Assembly (NCBI RefSeq): GCF_000425365.1
Contig: NZ_AUDH01000012.1
Location: 28,619 to 92,618, forward strand
Source of the DNA: Rubritepida flocculans DSM 14296
GTDB taxonomy: Bacteria > Pseudomonadota > Alphaproteobacteria > Acetobacterales > Acetobacteraceae
DNA: 64,000 nucleotides
Reading direction: 5' to 3'
Shown here: one piece after another, positions 45,464-53,553 of the stretch
Position numbering within the stretch: position 1 is the first letter of the stretch
Layout: each line of letters opens with the position of its first letter
Made by a program: the position numbers and the translations under genes
The notes under the pieces: model-generated
The model's input: the letters and a program-made list of their open reading frames with translations, nothing else
Database searches by the model: none
What the model was told of the DNA's origin: nothing

Positions 45464-46891
45464 TCAGGCCGCGCGCAGCGGCAGGGCGATGAAGCGGCTT
45501 TCGCCCTCGCGCTCGACCTGCAGCGCGATGGAGGGCCGCCCGGCCGCGCGCGCGGCCTCGACGGCCTCGATCACGTCGCGCGGCGCGCGCGCCTCGCGCC
45601 CGCCGGCGCGCAGCACCACATCCCCGGCGCGCAGCCCGCGCTCGGCGGCCGGGCTGCCCGGCGCCACCGCCGTCACCGTCACCCCGCCCTCGGCGCGCGG
45701 CGCGAGGGCGAGGCCGAGCGAGGGCTGCGCCGGCCCGCCGGGCTTGGCGGCGGCGAGACTCGCGGGGTGGCTGCCCAGCTCCACCCGGCGCTCCAGCGCG
45801 GCGCCGTCGCGCAGCAGCCGCAGCGTGGCGCTGCGCCCGGGCGCGAGCTCCGCCACCGCCGCGGCCAGGTCGCGCGGCGTCGCCACGCTGCGCCCCTCGA
45901 CGGCGGTGACGACATCGCCCGCCCGCAGCCCCGCCCGGGCGGCCGGGCTGCCCGGCTGCACGGCGCTGACCAGCGCGCCCTTCGGCTCGGGCAGGTTGAG
46001 CGCGGCGGCCAGATCCTGGTCCACCGGCTGCAGCGAGACGCCGAGCCAGCCGCGCCGCACCGCCCCGTGCTCGCGCAACTGCGCGACGACCTGCTGCACC
46101 ATGCGCGAGGGCACGGCGAAGCCGATGCCGATGTTGCCGCCCGAGGGCGAGAAGATGGCGGTGTTCACGCCCACCACCTCGCCCGCCGCGTTGAACAGCG
46201 GCCCGCCGGAATTGCCCGGGTTGATCGAGGCGTCGGTCTGGATGAAGTCGTCATAGGGCCCCGCGCCGATCTGCCGCCCGCGCGCCGAGACGATGCCCGC
46301 CGTCACGGTGCCGCCCAGGCCGAAGGGGTTGCCCATCGCCATCACCCATTCGCCGACGCGCAGCGCGTCGCTGTCGCCGAAGGAGAGGCTGGGCAGCGGC
46401 GCGCCGGCCTCGATCTTCAGTAGCGCGATGTCGGTGGGCGCGTCGCGGCCCACCAGGGTGGCGGGGAACTCGCGCCCATCGGCCAGCCGCACGCGCAGCT
46501 CCGCGTTCTCGCCCACCACATGGGCGTTGGTGACGATGTAGCCCTCGGGCGCGATGACGAAGCCCGAGCCCTGGCCGGCGCGGCGCGGCCCCTGCTGCGG
46601 CCCGGGCCCGCCGAAGCGGCGGAACATCTCCTCCATCGGCGCGCCGCGCGGCGGGGCCGGGCTCTCCGCGGCGGCGCGCAGCCGCTCGGTGGCGAGCACC
46701 TGCACGACGGCGGGGCCGACCCGGGCGGCGACATCGGCGAAATCCGGGCCGGCGGGGCGCGGCAAGGCGGCGGCCAGCGGCGGCGGGGTCTGCGCCGTGC
46801 CGGGCAGCGCGCTCAGCGCCGTGGTGCCGAGCGCCAGCGCGAGAAGCCCGGCGGCGAGCGCCGGGCGGCGAAGGCGGAAGGGGGTGGCCAT
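45464..46891 (-). CDS. degP: Do/DegP-like periplasmic serine protease (HtrA)
   Basis: 475 residues with an N-terminal signal (RPALAAGLLALALGTTALSA). The trypsin-like domain has His124 (VTNAHVV), Asp154 (PTDIALLK) and Ser228 (GNSGGPL). Two PDZ domains follow (RRGWLGVSLQPVDQDLAAAL onward, and a second around ALAPRAEGGVTVTAVAPGSP). It degrades or refolds damaged envelope proteins. It is divergent from a two-component system across 140 bases, so the two may share envelope-stress control; no sigma-E-type promoter could be confirmed. Confidence 0.92.
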   Translation of the reverse strand: MATPFRLRRPALAAGLLALALGTTALSALPGTAQTPPPLAAALPRPAGPDFADVAARVGPAVVQVLATERLRAAAESPAPPRGAPMEEMFRRFGGPGPQQGPRRAGQGSGFVIAPEGYIVTNAHVVGENAELRVRLADGREFPATLVGRDAPTDIALLKIEAGAPLPSLSFGDSDALRVGEWVMAMGNPFGLGGTVTAGIVSARGRQIGAGPYDDFIQTDASINPGNSGGPLFNAAGEVVGVNTAIFSPSGGNIGIGFAVPSRMVQQVVAQLREHGAVRRGWLGVSLQPVDQDLAAALNLPEPKGALVSAVQPGSPAARAGLRAGDVVTAVEGRSVATPRDLAAAVAELAPGRSATLRLLRDGAALERRVELGSHPASLAAAKPGGPAQPSLGLALAPRAEGGVTVTAVAPGSPAAERGLRAGDVVLRAGGREARAPRDVIEAVEAARAAGRPSIALQVEREGESRFIALPLRAA

Positions 46892-47031
46892 GTTCTGCTT
46901 TCTCCCATCGGGGATGCCGGGGCCGCACCGCGCGGGCCGGCCTGCGGCGCAGCAGACAGCGCAGCCCTTGCCCGCCCCCTGTCGCGGCCTTTACCGATCC
47001 GTATGCTCTGCCCGCCGCCGAGGGAGGCGCC

Positions 47032-47709
47032 GTGAAGATCCTGCTCGTCGAGGACGACCCCGAGACCGCCGCCTACATCGCCCGCGGCCTCGAGGAGGCC
47101 GGCCATGTGGTGGACCGCGCCGCGGACGGGCAGGACGGCCTCTTCCTCGCCACCGGCGGCGGCTACGACGTGATGGTGGTGGACCGGATGCTGCCCCGGC
47201 TGGACGGGCTGGCCATGGTGCGCGCCGCCCGCGCCGCCGGCGTGGCCACGCCCGCCCTGTTCCTGACGGCCCGCGCCGGGGTGGGCGATCGCGTCGAGGG
47301 GCTCGAGGCGGGCGGCGACGACTACCTCGCCAAGCCCTTCTCCTTCGCCGAGCTGCTCGCGCGGCTCAACGCGCTCGCCCGCCGCCCGCCGCTGCAGCGC
47401 GAGGCGACGGTGCTGCGCGTGGGCGATCTCGAGATGGACCTGATCCGCCGCACCGTCACCCGCGCGGGCCGGCGCATCGAGCTGCAGCCGCGCGAGTTCC
47501 GCCTGCTGGAATACCTGATGCGCCGCGAGGGCCAGGTGGTGACGCGCACCATGCTGCTCGAAGGCGTGTGGGACTTCCACTTCGACCCCAGGACCAGCGT
47601 GGTCGAGACCCATATCAGCCGGCTGCGGGCCAAGATCGACAAGGGCTTCGGGCGGGAGCTGATCCACACCGTGCGCGGCGCGGGCTACGTCATCCGCGCC
47701 GATGGCTGA
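47032..47709 (+). CDS. OmpR-family response regulator
   Basis: 225 residues. The receiver has the acidic pocket EDD (7-9), phosphoacceptor Asp51 (VVDRMLPRLDG) and Lys in DDYLAKPF. The C-terminal winged helix has the recognition stretch TSVVETHISRLRAKID and ends with RGAGYVIR. It starts with GTG at 47032 after a strong GAGGGAGG site. It overlaps the sensor gene by eight bases. Target genes are unknown; the divergent degP is a plausible one. Confidence 0.93.
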   Translation: MKILLVEDDPETAAYIARGLEEAGHVVDRAADGQDGLFLATGGGYDVMVVDRMLPRLDGLAMVRAARAAGVATPALFLTARAGVGDRVEGLEAGGDDYLAKPFSFAELLARLNALARRPPLQREATVLRVGDLEMDLIRRTVTRAGRRIELQPREFRLLEYLMRREGQVVTRTMLLEGVWDFHFDPRTSVVETHISRLRAKIDKGFGRELIHTVRGAGYVIRADG

Positions 47710-49087
47710 GACGGGCGAAGGGGCCGGCGCCCGCCGGCAGGAGGCCGCCCCGCGCTGGGCCTTCGCGCGCACCACCGCCTTCCGGCTGACGCTGCTGCAC
47801 CTGCTGCTCACCCTCGCCGGGACCGCGCTGGTGGGCGGCGTGGCCTGGTGGGTCACGGCCGGCTTCGCAGCGCGCCAGGCGGCGCAGGAGATCGAGCGCG
47901 GCATGGGCGTGCTGATGCGCTCGGGCGCGGCCTCCGGCCTGCGCGGCGTCGCGCTCTCCATCGAGGCGCGGCTCGCCGCCGACCGGACGGGCCAGGAATA
48001 CTACCTGCTGGCCGGGCCGGACGGGCAGCGCCTCGCGGGCAACCTCTCGGCCGCGCCCCGGGCGCGCGGCTGGCACGAGGGCGCGATCCGGCTGCCCGAT
48101 GGCGGGACCGCGCCGGTGCTCATGCTGGCCGCCCCTCTGCCCGGCGGGGGGGCGCTGGTGGTGGGCCGCGACCTCTCGGCCGCGCGCGCGCTGGAGGAGC
48201 GGCTGCTGGCCGTCGCCGGCTGGGTGGCGGGGGGCGTGCTGGCGCTCGGCCTCGCGGGGGGGCTGCTGATCGGGCGCGGGGTGGCGCGCCGCGCCGCGAC
48301 GATGGAAGCGGTGCTCGCCGCCGTGCAGGAGGGAGCGCTGGAGCGGCGCCTGCCCGTCGGCGCCGGCGGCGACGAGTTCGACCGGCTCGCCGCGCGCATC
48401 AACGCCACGCTGGAGCGGCTGCAGGGCCTGATGGGCGCGCTGCGGAACGTGACCGACGACATCGCCCATGACCTGCGCACGCCGCTCACCCGGCTGCGGC
48501 AGCGGCTGGACGAGGCGGCGGCCGGGGCGGACCCCGAGGCCATCGCCGCGGCCCAGGCCGAGGCCGACCGGCTGCTCGACATCTTCGCCGCACTGCTGCG
48601 AATCGCGCAGGTGGAATCCGGCACGCGGCGCGCCGGCTTCACGCGGGTGGATCTCTCGGCCGTCGCGGAATCGGTGGCCGAGGTCTATGCGCCGGCCGCC
48701 GAGGAGCGGGGCCAGACGCTGCACGCCCGCATCGCGCCCGGCATCTGCCTGCCCGGGGATTCGGCCCTGCTGACGCAGATGCTGGCCAACCTGGTCGAGA
48801 ACGCGGTGCGTCACGGCCGGGAGGGCGGGCGGATCCTGATCGAACTCTCGCCCGGGGAGCTGCGCGTGGCCGATGACGGCCCGGGCATCCCCGAGGCGGA
48901 GCGCGAGCGCGTGTTCCAGCGCTTCTACCGGCTGGACGAGGCGCGCAGCGGGCCGGGCAGCGGCCTCGGCCTCGCGCTGGTGCGGGCGGTGGCGGAGCTG
49001 CACGGGCTGCGCATCGCGCTCGAGGATGCGCGGCCGGGCCTGCTCGTGCGGCTCACGCTTCCGGATGGGGGAGAGGCGGGGCGGTGA
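47702..49087 (+). CDS. membrane sensor histidine kinase
   Basis: 461 residues: first helix ~28-54 (LTLLHLLLTLAGTALVGGVA), a ~125-residue periplasmic domain, second helix ~170-192, HAMP, then the dimerisation box DIAHDLRTPLTRLRQ with His256, and HATPase motifs N (LANLVENAVRHG), G1 (VADDGPGIP) and G2 (GPGSGLGLALVRAV). It pairs with the upstream regulator. The stimulus is unknown. Its TGA stop shares the A with a full three-hairpin repeat. Confidence 0.93.
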   Translation: MAETGEGAGARRQEAAPRWAFARTTAFRLTLLHLLLTLAGTALVGGVAWWVTAGFAARQAAQEIERGMGVLMRSGAASGLRGVALSIEARLAADRTGQEYYLLAGPDGQRLAGNLSAAPRARGWHEGAIRLPDGGTAPVLMLAAPLPGGGALVVGRDLSAARALEERLLAVAGWVAGGVLALGLAGGLLIGRGVARRAATMEAVLAAVQEGALERRLPVGAGGDEFDRLAARINATLERLQGLMGALRNVTDDIAHDLRTPLTRLRQRLDEAAAGADPEAIAAAQAEADRLLDIFAALLRIAQVESGTRRAGFTRVDLSAVAESVAEVYAPAAEERGQTLHARIAPGICLPGDSALLTQMLANLVENAVRHGREGGRILIELSPGELRVADDGPGIPEAERERVFQRFYRLDEARSGPGSGLGLALVRAVAELHGLRIALEDARPGLLVRLTLPDGGEAGR

Positions 49088-49249
49088 TGCGGGCGGCACG
49101 ACAATGCCGGCCGTATCGCGCACTCCCGGTTGCCACCCCCCAACGCGGCAGGCCGCGTTGGGGCTCGGTGGGGCGGCGGCGCGCCGAAACGAGTGCATAC
49201 CAGCGGCCGCCCCGGCTTCTCAGGAGTCAAAGCATGCGGCCGCTGGCAT
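49087..49249 (+). repeat. three-hairpin repeat, full copy 3 (163 bp, rewritten hairpin 2)
   Basis: Hairpin 1 is at 49087-49116. Hairpin 2 is at 49138-49163 with perfect 12-bp arms CCCCAACGCGGC/GCCGCGTTGGGG, quite unlike the CCCATCGAAGC/GCTTCGATGGG of copies 1, 2 and 4, yet at the same place and still fully paired. Hairpin 3 is at 49197-49249 (53 nt, arms ATACCAGCGGCCGC/GCGGCCGCTGGCAT, loop with TCAGGAGT). It begins at the A of the kinase TGA and ends before TGA. Confidence 0.9.
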
Positions 49250-49276
49250 GAGAGGGTCGGTGCGAGGCCGGACGCG

Positions 49277-50581
49277 TCACCCCGCCCTCGCCCGCGGCAG
49301 ATCGAGCCTCGCGATCAGACCGGGCTGCCCGTCTTCCAGACGCAGCCGCCCCCCGCACAGCGCCACCGTCTCGCTCACGATGCCGAGGCCGAAGCCCTGG
49401 CCGGGCACGCGCTCGTCGAGCCGCACGCCGTGCTGCAGCGCCGCCGCGCGCCGCGCTTCCGGCATGCCCGGCCCGTCATCCGCCACCTCGAGCCGCAGCC
49501 GCCCCTCCGCCTCGCATGCCCTGACCGCCACCCGGCGCCGCGCCCATTTGCAGGCATTGTCGAGCAGGTTGCCGACCATCAGCTCGAGATCCTCCCGATG
49601 CCCCGCGAAATCCGGCGCGCCCTCCGCCTCGAGCAGGATGTCGAGCGCCCGCGCCGCATGGGCGCGCCGCATCAGGAAGACGAGATCCTCGAGCACCGGG
49701 CCGACCGGGCAGCGCAGCCCCCGCTGTCCGGCACCGCCCAGGATTCGGGCGCGCTGCAGGTGGAAGCGCAGATGCGCCTCCATCCGGCCCACCGCGGCGG
49801 CGATCACGCCCTCCGGGTCGCGCCCCGGTTCGGCCGCGGCGTTGGCGATGGCGGCGAGCGGCGTCTTGAGCTGGTGCGCGAGATCGCCCGCGTGGCGCAC
49901 CGCGCGCTCGGCCATGCGGGCCTGGTGGTCGAGCAGCGCGTTGAGCTCGTCGGTCAGCGCGGCCACCTCCGCGAAGCGCGCCTCGGGCAGGCGCGCGATG
50001 CGCCCCGCGCGCATGGCCGCGACGTCGGCGCCGAGCGCGCGCAGCGGTCGAAGCCCAAAGCCGATCTGCACCCACACCACAAGCCCGAGTGCGAGGCCGA
50101 GCAGCAGGATCACCAGCCCCACGGGCCGGCGCACCGCGCCCAGCTCCTCCTCCAGCGCCGCGGCCGGTGCGGCGATGCGCACCGTCACCGGCGCGCCGCC
50201 GCCGGGGACAGTGAGGCTGCGCCGCCGCTCGCGCAGCACCTCGCCCGCCGGCCCCGGCCCTTCGCCGAGCGTGGCGTTCCACAGCGAGCCGGAGATGAGG
50301 CGTGCCGGCGCCCCCGCCTCATCCACCTGCCAGTACCAGCCCGAGAGCGGCTGCTCGAAGCGCGGGTCGAGCGCGGGATCATCCAGGCGCAGCGCGCCGC
50401 CCTCCTCCTCGCGCGAGAGCCCCGCCGCCACGGCCGCGAGCGCGGCGTCCAGCCGCTCGTCGAAGGCGCGCGTCACCGTCGCGCCGACGATGGCCGAGAG
50501 GGCGAGCCCCGCCGCCAGCAGCCCCGCCGCGATGGCCGCCGCCGAGGCCGCGAAGAGCCGCGCGCGCAGCGAGCGGATCAC
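49277..50581 (-). CDS. membrane sensor histidine kinase (PhoQ/QseC-like)
   Basis: 434 residues starting with GTG at 50581, in a GTGA overlap with the regulator stop. It has two membrane helices (~11-34 and ~153-172), a short periplasmic domain, His236 in DLAHQLKTPLAAIANAA, the N box VGNLLDNACKWA, G1 VADDGPGMP and G2 GQGFGLGIVSETV. The H box HQLKTPL is typical of the PhoQ/QseC branch. The likely input is cations, peptides or envelope change, by analogy only. It is the third gene of a PepSY-regulator-sensor operon. Confidence 0.92.
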   Translation of the reverse strand: MIRSLRARLFAASAAAIAAGLLAAGLALSAIVGATVTRAFDERLDAALAAVAAGLSREEEGGALRLDDPALDPRFEQPLSGWYWQVDEAGAPARLISGSLWNATLGEGPGPAGEVLRERRRSLTVPGGGAPVTVRIAAPAAALEEELGAVRRPVGLVILLLGLALGLVVWVQIGFGLRPLRALGADVAAMRAGRIARLPEARFAEVAALTDELNALLDHQARMAERAVRHAGDLAHQLKTPLAAIANAAAEPGRDPEGVIAAAVGRMEAHLRFHLQRARILGGAGQRGLRCPVGPVLEDLVFLMRRAHAARALDILLEAEGAPDFAGHREDLELMVGNLLDNACKWARRRVAVRACEAEGRLRLEVADDGPGMPEARRAAALQHGVRLDERVPGQGFGLGIVSETVALCGGRLRLEDGQPGLIARLDLPRARAG

Positions 50582-51240
50582 GCGGGGGGCGCGAGGCGCC
50601 AGCCCTCGCCGCGCAGCGTCTCGATGACGCAGGGCGCGATCTTCCGGCGCAGCCGGCTCACCAGCACCTCCATGGTGTTGAAGTCGCGGTCGGCGTCGCT
50701 GCCGTAGAGGTGGTCCGAGAGTTCCGTGCGGCTCACCGTGCGGCCCCGGTGCAGCATCAGGAAGGCGAGGATGCGCGCCTCGAAGGCCGTGAGGCGCAGC
50801 GGCAGGCCGTCGAGCGTGAAGCTGCCCGCGAGCGTGTCGTGCGCGAGCGGCCCGCAGGAGAGCACCGGGTTGGCGTGCCCCGCCGCGCGGCGCGCCAGCG
50901 CGTGCAGGCGCAGCGCCACCTCCTCGGCGCGGAAGGGCTTGGTCATGTAGTCGTCCGCCCCGGCGCGGAACCCGGCGACCTTGTCGGCGAAGGCCTCGCG
51001 CGCGGTGAGGATCAGCACGGGCAGCGCGACGCCGGCCGCGCGCCATTCGCGCAGCACCGCGATCCCGTCGCGCCGCGGCAGGCCGAGATCGAGCACGCAG
51101 GCGGCGTAGCGCTCGTTCAGGCCGAGATGCAGCGCCTCCTCGCCGTCCGGCGCGTGGTCCACGACGAAGCCCGCGGAGGCGAGGGCGCGCGAGAGCTGCG
51201 CGGCCAGCGTCGCGTCGTCCTCGGCCAGCAGCACCCTCAC
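50578..51240 (-). CDS. OmpR-family response regulator (PhoP/QseB-like)
   Basis: 220 residues; receiver with EDD (7-9), phosphoacceptor Asp51 (VLDLGLPRRDG) and Lys in DDYMTKPF; C-terminal winged helix with NTMEVLVSRLRRKI. It starts with GTG at 51240, overlapping the stop of the PepSY gene. The divergent PepSY-MacAB operon next door is the obvious candidate target. Confidence 0.92.
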   Translation of the reverse strand: MRVLLAEDDATLAAQLSRALASAGFVVDHAPDGEEALHLGLNERYAACVLDLGLPRRDGIAVLREWRAAGVALPVLILTAREAFADKVAGFRAGADDYMTKPFRAEEVALRLHALARRAAGHANPVLSCGPLAHDTLAGSFTLDGLPLRLTAFEARILAFLMLHRGRTVSRTELSDHLYGSDADRDFNTMEVLVSRLRRKIAPCVIETLRGEGWRLAPPA

Positions 51241-51521
51241 GGCCGGCGCGCCTCGATCATGCCCTGGCCGTCCACATCGAGCAGCGCGCCGTCCACCGCC
51301 GAGACGCGGATGCGCAGGATGTCGCCGCGCGGCGTCTGCCAGCGCAGCAGATAGACGATGTCGGCCGCCTCGTGCGGGCGGCCGCGCACCACCTCGGCCT
51401 CGATCATGCGCCCGAGATAGCGCGCCTCCACGCGGCGCACCGCCTCGGGCAGCGGCAGCAGCGGCTGCGCGAGAGCAGGGGCGGAGAGCAGCAAAAGAAG
51501 CGGCAGGTGGCGGCGGAACAT
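51237..51521 (-). CDS. small exported PepSY-domain protein
   Basis: 94 residues with a signal peptide (FRRHLPLLLLLSAPALA) and a single PepSY fold: LPLPEAVRRVEARYLGRMIE then YLLRWQTPRGDILRIRVSAV and GALLDVDGQG. PepSY proteins inhibit proteases or modulate sensors. As first gene of the operon with the PhoP/QseB-like pair, it may tune the kinase in the periplasm (inference). It is divergent from another PepSY-containing gene over 112 bases. Confidence 0.82.
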   Translation of the reverse strand: MFRRHLPLLLLLSAPALAQPLLPLPEAVRRVEARYLGRMIEAEVVRGRPHEAADIVYLLRWQTPRGDILRIRVSAVDGALLDVDGQGMIEARRP

Positions 51522-51633
51522 GGCCCTTCCTCGATCCCCGATCCTGAACGGCGCTTGAACGGCGCGGTTCCGGCCGGGTTCAACGGGGATGGGGCAAGAG
51601 CGGCCCGCGTTCAACCTCCGAAGGGGACATGCC

Positions 51634-52383
51634 ATGACGACCCGCAAGACCGCCCTCGCCGCGCTCGGCCTCGCCGCGCTGCTCGCAGCACCCGCCGCCG
51701 CGCAGGTGCCCATCGGCAGCCTCGCACCCGGCGGCGTGACCATCCAGGGCCAGGTGACCGACGTGTTCGGCAACCGCTTCGTGATGCAGGACCAGACCGG
51801 CCGCATGCTCGTGGATGGCGGCCCGGCGCGGCACCAGCGCCTCGACATCCGTTCGGGCGAGCGCCTGACGGTGACCGGCCGGATGGAGGAGAACGGCTTC
51901 CGCGCCGAGACCATCCGCCGCGAGGACGGGCGCGAGATCGCCATCGCCCGCCCGCCCGGCAAGCCGCACCGCCACGAGCGGGGGCCGGACCGCCGCGGCC
52001 CCGCGCGCCACGCCGCCGCCATCGCGCCCGAGGCCGCGACCCGCGCCGTGGAGGCCGCGGGCTATCGCGCGCAGGGCGCGCCGCAGCGGCACGAGCGCCA
52101 CTACGAGGTGATCGCGCTCAACCCGCGCGGCGAGCGCGTGCTGGTGCGCGTCGATTTCGAGGGCCGCGTCTTCCGCGAGACCTGGGACCGCGGCCGCGGC
52201 TTCGACATCCGCCCCGAGGAGGCGGAGGCGCGGCGCCTCGCCGAGGCCGCGGGCTTCCGCCTCACCGGCGGGATGCAGGCGCGCCCGCGCCACTACGAGG
52301 TGGAGGCGGTGCGCGCCGACGGGCAGCGCGTGCGGCTGCACGTGCATGCGGAAGGCGTGCGCCACGTCGAAATCCTCCGCTGA
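51634..52383 (+). CDS. exported protein with OB-like and repeated PepSY-like modules
   Basis: 249 residues. A signal peptide (TRKTALAALGLAALLAAPAAA) is followed by an OB-like domain (VTIQGQVTDVFGNRFVMQDQ, LTVTGRMEENGFRAETI). A basic His/Arg-rich linker (PHRHERGPDRRGPARH) leads to two PepSY-like repeats with parallel wording (RHERHYEVIALNPRGERVLV and RPRHYEVEAVRADGQRVRL). The function is unknown; a role in sensing or chaperoning for the MacAB pump is possible. It is 57 bases before macA and on the same transcript. Confidence 0.72.
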   Translation: MTTRKTALAALGLAALLAAPAAAQVPIGSLAPGGVTIQGQVTDVFGNRFVMQDQTGRMLVDGGPARHQRLDIRSGERLTVTGRMEENGFRAETIRREDGREIAIARPPGKPHRHERGPDRRGPARHAAAIAPEAATRAVEAAGYRAQGAPQRHERHYEVIALNPRGERVLVRVDFEGRVFRETWDRGRGFDIRPEEAEARRLAEAAGFRLTGGMQARPRHYEVEAVRADGQRVRLHVHAEGVRHVEILR

Positions 52384-52440
52384 GCCCCCGAAGGTGGCGC
52401 CGGCCCTTTGGCGCCACCCCTTCCGATGCAGGAGAGCAGG

Positions 52441-53553
52441 ATGCGCCGCCGCCCCAAGCTGTTGATGCTCGCCGGCCTGACGGGCCTCGCCCTGCTCGCC
52501 GCGGCCGCGACGGGCCGCCTGCCCGCGACCACGCCCGCCGCCGGCCCCGAGACCATCGCGCCGCAGCGCCGCGACGTGGCGCGCACCGTCACCGCCACGG
52601 CCGAACTCCTGCCCGCGCGGGAGGTGGAGGTGGGCGCGCAGGTCTCGGGCCAGTTGAGCCGCCTGCTCGTCACCGAGGGCGACCGCGTGGAGGCCGGCCA
52701 GCTTCTCGCCGAGATCGACCCGCGCCGCGCGGCCGCCGAGGTGCTGCGGACCGAGGCGGCGCTGGCCGCGCTGGAAGCCGAAATCCGCATCGCCGCCGAG
52801 CAGGCCGCGATCGCCGCCCGCCAGCACGAGCGCCTCGCCCGGCTCGGCGTGCGCGGGGTGAGCGCGCCCGCCGCGATCGAGGACGCCGCCTCGCAGCGCA
52901 CCATCGCCGAGGCGCGGCTGCATGTGCTGGAAGCCCAGCAGCGCCAGGCCGAGGCGGCGCTGGAGACGGCGCAGCTCAACCTGCAGAACACGCGCATCCT
53001 CGCCCCCATCGCGGGCACGGTGACGCAGATCATCGCCCGCCAGGGCCAGGTGCTGAACGCGACCAACACCGCGCCGCTGATCCTGCGCCTTGCCGACCTC
53101 TCGGAGATGCGGCTCCGCGCGGAGCTCTCGGAGGGCGATGTCTGGCGGGTCAGCCCCGGCCAGCCCGCCTGGTTCACCGTGATCGGCGCGGGCGAGCGCC
53201 GCTGGGAGGGCAGGCTCGAGGCGATCCAGCCCGAGGCGGTGCCGAACCGCGACACGGTGTTCTTCCACGGCCATTTCGTCGTGCCCAACGCCGATGGCGC
53301 GCTGCGCAGCCGCATGACCGCGCAGGTCTTCTTCCTGCTGGAGGAGAGCCGCGGCGCGCTCGCCCTGCCGCTCGCCGCGCTGCGCGGCGCGGGGCGGCGC
53401 GGGCGCGAGGATGCGGTGGCTGTGCTGCAGCCCGATGGGCGCTTCGCCTGGCAGGCCGTGCGCCTCGGCGCGCGCGACGAGGTGCATGTGGCGATCCTGG
53501 AGGGGATCGGGCCGGACGCCCGCGTCGCGCCGCGCGCGGAGCGCGTGCGATGA
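52441..53553 (+). CDS. macA: MacA-like periplasmic adaptor
   Basis: 370 residues with an N-terminal membrane anchor (KLLMLAGLTGLALLAAAATG), lipoyl halves (REVEVGAQVSGQLSRLLVTE and TRILAPIAGTVTQIIARQGQ) around a helical hairpin, and a beta-barrel domain. AGGAGAG lies before the ATG at 52441. It overlaps macB by four bases. The pair would form a tripartite pump with a TolC-type channel for macrolides, peptides or lipopeptides; actual substrates are unknown. Confidence 0.88.
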   Translation: MRRRPKLLMLAGLTGLALLAAAATGRLPATTPAAGPETIAPQRRDVARTVTATAELLPAREVEVGAQVSGQLSRLLVTEGDRVEAGQLLAEIDPRRAAAEVLRTEAALAALEAEIRIAAEQAAIAARQHERLARLGVRGVSAPAAIEDAASQRTIAEARLHVLEAQQRQAEAALETAQLNLQNTRILAPIAGTVTQIIARQGQVLNATNTAPLILRLADLSEMRLRAELSEGDVWRVSPGQPAWFTVIGAGERRWEGRLEAIQPEAVPNRDTVFFHGHFVVPNADGALRSRMTAQVFFLLEESRGALALPLAALRGAGRRGREDAVAVLQPDGRFAWQAVRLGARDEVHVAILEGIGPDARVAPRAERVR

